DNA of 10,295 nt, from the NCBI GenBank assembly GCA_018060305.1, contig JAGOWF010000085.1, forward strand, positions 1-10,295. Reading direction: 5' to 3'. Every line of letters begins with the position of its first letter. The first letter of the stretch is position 1. The translations under genes and the position numbers were made by a program. The notes beneath the pieces are model-generated. The model was not told the origin of the DNA. It saw only the letters and a program-made list of their open reading frames with translations, and did no database searches. The stretch comes from Pyrinomonadaceae bacterium. GTDB lineage: Bacteria > Acidobacteriota > Blastocatellia > Pyrinomonadales > Pyrinomonadaceae. Shown here in pieces: positions 6,695 to 10,295 of this stretch.

Positions 6695-6715
6695 TTTATC
6701 GTTGGCCCCGATAAA
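6695..6715. promoter_or_regulatory. Inverted repeat upstream of the DUF433-DUF5615 pair
   Basis: TTTATCG (6695-6701) and CGATAAA (6709-6715) are perfect complements separated by seven bases, immediately upstream of the antitoxin's ribosome binding site. No T run follows, so it is not a terminator for citrate synthase. Antitoxins of this kind usually bind such a dyad to repress their own operon; that is inference here. Confidence 0.45.
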
Positions 6716-6737
6716 CCAATGACCTTTGATCTTCTCA

Positions 6738-7883
6738 TTATCTCGCCGCGACCGGCACATATTTCCGGTCGCGTTCGCCGATGTATTCGGCACGCGGGCG
6801 GATGAGCTTGTTGTGGCCGTACTGTTCGAGGATGTGGCCCGTCCAGCCCGAGATGCGGCTGACGGCGAAGATCGGCGTAAACAGATCGAGCGGAATGCCC
6901 ATCAGGTAATATGTCGAGGCTGAGTAAAAATCGACGTTCGGGTGCATGCCTTTCTTTTCGAGCATCAGCTTCTCGATGCGCTGCGACATCTGGAACCATT
7001 TGGACTCGCCCGTTTTCTCTGCCATGGCCTTTGAATAGCGACGCAGCCAAGTCGCACGCGGGTCTTCCGTCTTGTAAACGGCGTGGCCGATGCCCATGAT
7101 CTTGCGCTTTTCCTCAAGAGCCTTGTCGAGCCATGAATCCACCGATTCGAGATCGCCGATCTCTATCAACATTTTCATCACGGCAGTATTTGCACCACCG
7201 TGGAGCGGCCCCGCAAGTGCGGCAATTCCGGCCGTAACGCAGCCGTACATATCGGCGAGCGTGCCGGCGACGACGCGCGTGGTGAATGTCGAGGCATTTA
7301 ATTCGTGGTCGGCGTGCAGGATCAGACAGACGTCCATCATGCGCGACTCGTCAGCATCGGGCTTCTCGCCGCGAAGCATATACAGGAAGTTGTCGGCTAT
7401 GGACAGACTCTTATCGGGCGCGACGACGTCCTTGCCTTTGCGAATGCGTTCCCATGCCGCCACGATGGTGCCGAGCTGGCCGGTGAGTTTGATGGCCGCA
7501 CGCATGGCCGGCTCGCGGTCGGTGCCTCGGCCGTCCTTGTCATAAAAATCGAGGGCCGAGACACAGGTTCGCAGCACGTCCATCGGATCGGCATCCTTTG
7601 GCATATACTGCATTCCCGCGATGATCTCTGCCGGAACGGCATAGTTCGACTTGATCTCGCCCGACAGCTCGTCGAGTTCTGTCTGGTTTGGGAGGCGGCC
7701 GTTCCACAGGAGGAAAACGACCTCTTCAAATGTCGCGTGCTCGGCCAGATCGTGAATATCGTAGCCCTGATAGATCAGGATGCCCTGCTCGCCGTTGACG
7801 TCTCCGATCTTGCTCTGGGCGGCAACGACGCCGCGTAATCCGGCCGCTGCCGCTCCCGCCGATGATGCTTCTGTTGTACTCAT
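6738..7883 (-). CDS. gltA: Citrate synthase (type II, short form)
   Basis: The enzyme condenses acetyl-CoA with oxaloacetate to citrate, the entry step of the TCA cycle, in the cytoplasm. The 381-residue length fits the bacterial short form. It opens with LRGVVAAQSKIGDVNGEQG and YQGYDIHDLAEHATFEEV. HADHELNAS is at 190-198. The catalytic residues are in place: His228 in GPLHGG, His267 in GIGHAVYKTEDPRA and Asp318 in HPNVDFYS. The C-terminus has SGWTGHILEQ and the RPRAEY motif. A 2-methylcitrate synthase of the same family cannot be excluded, but no prpB or prpD neighbour is visible. No Shine-Dalgarno lies at normal distance (GAGG is 16 bases before the ATG). The gene stands alone upstream and may be read together with the antitoxin-toxin pair downstream. 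Confidence 0.95.
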   Translation of the reverse strand: MSTTEASSAGAAAAGLRGVVAAQSKIGDVNGEQGILIYQGYDIHDLAEHATFEEVVFLLWNGRLPNQTELDELSGEIKSNYAVPAEIIAGMQYMPKDADPMDVLRTCVSALDFYDKDGRGTDREPAMRAAIKLTGQLGTIVAAWERIRKGKDVVAPDKSLSIADNFLYMLRGEKPDADESRMMDVCLILHADHELNASTFTTRVVAGTLADMYGCVTAGIAALAGPLHGGANTAVMKMLIEIGDLESVDSWLDKALEEKRKIMGIGHAVYKTEDPRATWLRRYSKAMAEKTGESKWFQMSQRIEKLMLEKKGMHPNVDFYSASTYYLMGIPLDLFTPIFAVSRISGWTGHILEQYGHNKLIRPRAEYIGERDRKYVPVAAR

Positions 7884-7908
7884 TTTATGTGTCTATAACC
7901 CTCTAAGA

Positions 7909-7945
7909 TCAGATAATATAACCGGCCCCTACGGCCATTATCTGA
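7909..7945. promoter_or_regulatory. Inverted repeat in the citrate synthase upstream region
   Basis: TCAGATAAT (7909-7917) and ATTATCTGA (7937-7945) are perfect 9-bp complements. The 19-base spacer contains GGCC-CCTAC-GGCC, so an inner stem can also form. It lies 26-62 bases upstream of the citrate synthase ATG. Either a regulator-binding dyad or a leader hairpin would fit; no T run follows on the minus strand. Confidence 0.45.
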
Positions 7946-8014
7946 GATGTATCAACAAGGAGTTGCGGCTGCCTGTCAGGTTCACCCAGCCCTCGTCAAA
8001 CTTATATCTTATCC

Positions 8015-8031
8015 AACGCGGGCAGACGTGA
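8015..8031. repeat. Probable deleted fragment of the 49-bp repeat
   Basis: AACGCGGGCAGACGTGA matches the 49-bp repeat exactly if 16 internal bases are removed between two GA dinucleotides. That deletion takes away the right arm of the hairpin. With only 17 matching bases this is suggestive. Confidence 0.35.
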
Positions 8032-8058
8032 CAAGGATGGCGTTGCTCTCAGGTTTTT

Positions 8059-8117
8059 CTTTGCACCTTTGCGGCTTTGCGGGAGGAGATTTCCCGCAAA
8101 GACGCAAAGACGCAAAG
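8059..8117. repeat. Inverted repeat built from three CTTTGC units per arm
   Basis: The left arm 8059-8084 is three 8-base units starting CTTTGC, ending CTTTGCGGGA. The right arm 8092-8117 is the complement, TCCCGCAAAG followed by two ACGCAAAG. The 26-nt arms differ at three positions and enclose a 7-base loop. Similar CGCAAAGA elements are scattered in many environmental bacterial genomes as non-coding repeats. It sits between the terminator of the envelope-protein gene and the citrate synthase leader. Confidence 0.75.
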
Positions 8118-8138
8118 AGGAAACAGAGCATAGAGAGC

Positions 8139-8168
8139 AAAAAAAGGCCGCGGTGATTAGCCGCGGCC
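8139..8168 (-). terminator. Intrinsic terminator of the GYxx-repeat envelope protein gene
   Basis: On the minus strand the stem GGCCGCGG / CCGCGGCC (8161-8168 with 8146-8153), closed by a 7-base loop, is followed directly by seven T (8139-8145). It begins 26 bases after the stop of the gene ending at 8195. Confidence 0.85.
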
Positions 8169-8194
8169 GAAAAACACAGGAGGCAATCGGTCGG

Positions 8195-9256
8195 TCATCT
8201 TATCTGTGCGTCGTATGAGGTCCTTATCCTTAGTTGCTGGTTGCGATTGAGGCGAATGTGCTTGCCGCGTTCGATGACGATGGCGCCGACGCCGAAAGCG
8301 GCTCCGACGCCTGCCCCGACGGCCGCGCCAACCGGGCCGCCGATGATCGCACCGGCTATGGCACCGGCGCCGGTTGCCCCGCCGACCTTGATCGCGTCGC
8401 CCTTGAGCGAACTCTGTCCGATGGCAGTGCCTTCGTTATCGACACGCTTGACGTTGTCGCCTTTTACCGGCATGACCTCGGTCAGGACGGCTGCAAAATT
8501 GCTCCATCGATTGTCGGTCAGCACGATCCGGTCGAATGACAGCACCATCTCGCTGCGGCGTTTGATGCGGCCCGGCGACTTGACCTTTGAAATGCGGCCC
8601 TCGACCATTGCACCGGCGATCTCGCTCGGCCCGACCACGCGGGCCGTGAACTTGTCGCCCTCGCGCGACTGCTGTGTGCTGAGATCGCTGTCTAATTCGA
8701 GCAGCAATTCCGTTTCCTTGGGGATAATGATCGTCGCGCCCTGGTAGTTTTGGGACCCGCTGTCGGGCTGATCCTCAGTGTTTGTCGTTCGATCCTCATT
8801 GTTGATCCTGACGGGCTCGGTGGTGGAGGATGTTTTAGGAGACGCTGTTGTGGTTTGCGCGACAAGTTCCTTGTTATCGCCGACGACCACACCGCGTCGA
8901 GCCAGGCTCGTCGGCAAACTCGCCTCAAATGACCTGCGTTCAAATCCCGTGTCGTATCCCGTCTCAAAGCCCTGTTGATAGCCATCGCGATATTCAGCGA
9001 TCGTGCCATAGTCCTTGCTGTAAGCACGGTCGGCCTTGCCGTATTCGGCGTGGCGGCTGTAGTTGCGGGCGATGCTGTCGATCGAATCTCGGTATCCGGC
9101 CATATAGCCGTCGGAATAACCGGTCCGATAACCTCTCTGTATCGCAAAGGGGGCCGCGCCCGCCTGCGTTGTGGCCTGAGCGGCCGTTTCGACTGCAGCA
9201 GAGCCGCAAAGCAGGACGATCAACAGACCAATATTCAAAAGGTTGCTTAACTTCAT
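8195..9256 (-). CDS. Exported envelope protein with GYxx repeats and a glycine zipper; function unknown
   Basis: I do not recognise a named gene. The 353-residue product has a signal peptide (hydrophobic 8-20, then VETAAQA). Residues 42-55 are four GYxx units and residues 92-105 four GYxx/GFxx units, flanking a Tyr-rich linker. A Ser/Thr-rich spacer follows (about 134-170). Residues 175-265 resemble a beta-barrel domain common in acidobacterial exported proteins: IIIPKETELLLELDSDLST...GDKFTARVV...GAMVEGRISKVKSPG. Residues 292-324 are a glycine zipper (GATGAGAIAGAIIGGPVGAAVGAGVG), followed by GKHIRLNRNQQLRIRT, which looks like the last strand of the barrel interrupted by the zipper. AGGAG seven bases before the ATG and a promoter upstream support the start. 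It has its own terminator and is monocistronic. An envelope-associated structural role is inferred. Confidence 0.85.
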   Translation of the reverse strand: MKLSNLLNIGLLIVLLCGSAAVETAAQATTQAGAAPFAIQRGYRTGYSDGYMAGYRDSIDSIARNYSRHAEYGKADRAYSKDYGTIAEYRDGYQQGFETGYDTGFERRSFEASLPTSLARRGVVVGDNKELVAQTTTASPKTSSTTEPVRINNEDRTTNTEDQPDSGSQNYQGATIIIPKETELLLELDSDLSTQQSREGDKFTARVVGPSEIAGAMVEGRISKVKSPGRIKRRSEMVLSFDRIVLTDNRWSNFAAVLTEVMPVKGDNVKRVDNEGTAIGQSSLKGDAIKVGGATGAGAIAGAIIGGPVGAAVGAGVGAAFGVGAIVIERGKHIRLNRNQQLRIRTSYDAQIR

Positions 9257-9307
9257 TAAATTTCTCCTAGTTTGGCTGGAATTAGCGGAAACGCAATAGC
9301 GTCAATA

Positions 9308-9336
9308 GTTATATAGCATAACCTAAGAAATTGCAA
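9308..9336 (-). promoter_or_regulatory. Candidate promoter of the GYxx-repeat protein gene
   Basis: On the minus strand TTGCAA (9336-9331, four of six consensus bases) and TATAAC (9313-9308, five of six) are 17 bp apart. An A-rich tract lies just upstream of the -35 box. The leader to the ATG at 9256 would be about 45 nt and contains the AGGAG site. It is the only such pair I found in this gap. Confidence 0.5.
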
Positions 9337-9339
9337 TAG

Positions 9340-9380
9340 TTTTTTGCTTAAAATTGTTAATAGGGTGTTTAAGCAAAAAA
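9340..9380. repeat. Perfect 13-bp inverted repeat between terminator and promoter
   Basis: TTTTTTGCTTAAA (9340-9352) and TTTAAGCAAAAAA (9368-9380) are exact complements 15 bases apart. The right arm is also the T tract of the terminator at 9375-9406, and the left arm abuts the -35 box of the next gene. It may be a second, read-through-blocking hairpin or a regulator site. Confidence 0.6.
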
Positions 9381-9406
9381 GTGGCGACGGCACTGGGCCC
9401 GTCGCC
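9375..9406 (-). terminator. Intrinsic terminator of the DUF5916-type gene
   Basis: On the minus strand GGCGACGG / CCGTCGCC (9399-9406 with 9383-9390) forms an 8-bp stem with an 8-base loop, followed after two bases by six T (9375-9380). It begins 27 bases after the stop codon. Confidence 0.8.
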
Positions 9407-9432
9407 AAAGCAATGAACAAGGAGGAACGAGG

Positions 9433-10295
9433 CTAAAAACTCTTTCGGAAGAGGTATGAGGCCCGGATAAAGAACGTACGTGCCGACCGGTTAAATCCGG
9501 GCTCGTAGTGGTCGGTAAAGTCGCTCAGGCCGTTATATTTGAACGCGTCGTTGTAGCCTACGTAAAAGGCCGTTCCGGGGCTCGGGTTCCAACCAAAAAG
9601 CGCCTGTCCGCTGAAACCGTTTGACTGGTCGTCGTAGTCCAGCCGGAATCTCGTAAATACGAACCGCGAAAATTGATAGGTCGAACGGATCGTAACTAGG
9701 TCAGAATCCAGCCGGATATATTTATTGTCGTTACGCACGAGGCGTCGTTTTGAGTAGCTGATCGATGCACGGAACGGGTCGATCGGCTTGACCTCGGCAT
9801 AGACCTCGGCGTCGAGCTGCAGCGCGGGGCCGGGATTGAGAAGGAAAGCGTCCGCAGCGGGCGAGTATTCCGCATAAAAGAAGTCAAACGCATTTCGAAT
9901 GCCGCCGACGAAGAGCCCATAATTGAAGTGTTTACTGGGCGTCTGGTTGATGTTGGCGGAGGCCCATTGTTGTGAAACTGAACGGAACGGTTCACCCAGA
10001 AATGTTCCGTATGGCCGCGTCGGCGAGCGCTTTACTCCGAACTCTTCCTCGTAGAGCTTCTCGCGGCCCGTTCCGCCCTCAAAACGAACGTATGTCTGCC
10101 GCTGAAGATTGAAGCTGACCTCGCTCTGTGCATTCCAGCCTTGCAGGCGGCCTTGACCGTCGTAATTGTATCCGGCCATCTGATTCCACTGGGTGCGGAT
10201 TATCTTGCCATCGGGCTTCGATTTGCTGGAGAAGCGGTTAAAGAAGAAGATGTTGTGGGTATCCGTCTGTCGCGTAAATCCGGCGTCTGCACGGT
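9433..10295 (-). CDS. DUF5916-type outer-membrane barrel protein, C-terminal part; 5' end outside window
   Basis: The frame stays open to the right edge, giving 286 residues. The internal Met at 10179 is not the start, because RADAGFTRQTDTHNIFFFN upstream is in frame and typical of the family. The segment is made of alternating strands rich in aromatic residues (SFNLQRQTYVRFEGG, TIRSTYQFSRFVFTRFRLDY, GTAFYVGYNDAFKYNG) and ends FIRASYLFRKSF, an aromatic C-terminal strand as in outer-membrane beta-barrels. This matches the DUF5916 region of proteins that usually start with a family 9 carbohydrate-binding-like domain, often 700 residues or more. The N-terminal domain is not visible. Function is unknown; surface binding or transport is a guess from architecture. 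Confidence 0.82.
   Translation of the reverse strand, partial: RADAGFTRQTDTHNIFFFNRFSSKSKPDGKIIRTQWNQMAGYNYDGQGRLQGWNAQSEVSFNLQRQTYVRFEGGTGREKLYEEEFGVKRSPTRPYGTFLGEPFRSVSQQWASANINQTPSKHFNYGLFVGGIRNAFDFFYAEYSPAADAFLLNPGPALQLDAEVYAEVKPIDPFRASISYSKRRLVRNDNKYIRLDSDLVTIRSTYQFSRFVFTRFRLDYDDQSNGFSGQALFGWNPSPGTAFYVGYNDAFKYNGLSDFTDHYEPGFNRSARTFFIRASYLFRKSF

Noticed and set aside
7305..7838. Plus-strand open frame of 177 codons
   Set aside because: It is the antisense shadow of citrate synthase with no motif of its own.
9419..9428. AAGGAGGAAC as a plus-strand ribosome binding site
   Set aside because: No start codon or open frame follows; it lies between the barrel gene's stop and its terminator.
10177..10179. 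Met codon as start of the barrel protein
   Set aside because: The frame continues upstream to the window edge with family-typical sequence, so this is an internal Met in a truncated gene.

Overview
The window reads as chromosomal DNA of an environmental bacterium, most likely an acidobacterium of the Blastocatellia/Pyrinomonadales type. This is inferred from protein style: an exported S8 protease, an exported oligopeptidase-B-like S9 peptidase, a DUF5916-type outer-membrane barrel, a GYxx-repeat/glycine-zipper envelope protein, and moderately GC-rich DNA with hairpin repeats between genes. No rRNA, tRNA, CRISPR array, transposase or phage gene was seen.

Layout. (1) 1-1969, minus: the first 656 residues of an exported subtilisin-like protease that runs off the left edge. 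Between its signal peptide and its I9-like propeptide is a segment that aligns by eye with the first AAA+ module of ClpB, with the nucleotide-binding residues lost. (2) 1970-3057: about 1.1 kb without a convincing gene. It holds small inverted and direct repeats, a 229-bp foldback element built from hairpins, and one copy of a 49-bp repeat. (3) 3058-3685, plus: a two-gene DUF4160-DUF2442 unit behind a good sigma70-type promoter, the only plus-strand genes. Identical 49-bp repeats lie on both sides of it, and the downstream copy is also the terminator of the next gene. (4) 3782-5923, minus: an exported S9 peptidase. (5) 6013-6674, minus: a DUF433-DUF5615 antitoxin-toxin pair with a 4-base overlap and an inverted repeat in front. 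(6) 6738-7883, minus: citrate synthase, with an inverted repeat just upstream. (7) 7884-8194: a repeat-rich spacer and a terminator. (8) 8195-9256, minus: the GYxx-repeat/glycine-zipper envelope protein with a recognisable promoter and ribosome binding site. (9) 9433-10295, minus: the C-terminal 286 residues of a DUF5916-type barrel protein, followed by a terminator.

The genes do not form one pathway. The S8 protease, the S9 peptidase, the envelope protein and the barrel protein share an extracytoplasmic location, which suits a peptide-degrading heterotroph. Citrate synthase is a housekeeping gene. The two small gene pairs are accessory modules of toxin-antitoxin type sitting on either side of the S9 peptidase gene. 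The observations most worth following are the degenerate Clp-like domain in the S8 protease, the DUF4160-DUF2442 pair framed by identical repeats, and the 229-bp foldback element.
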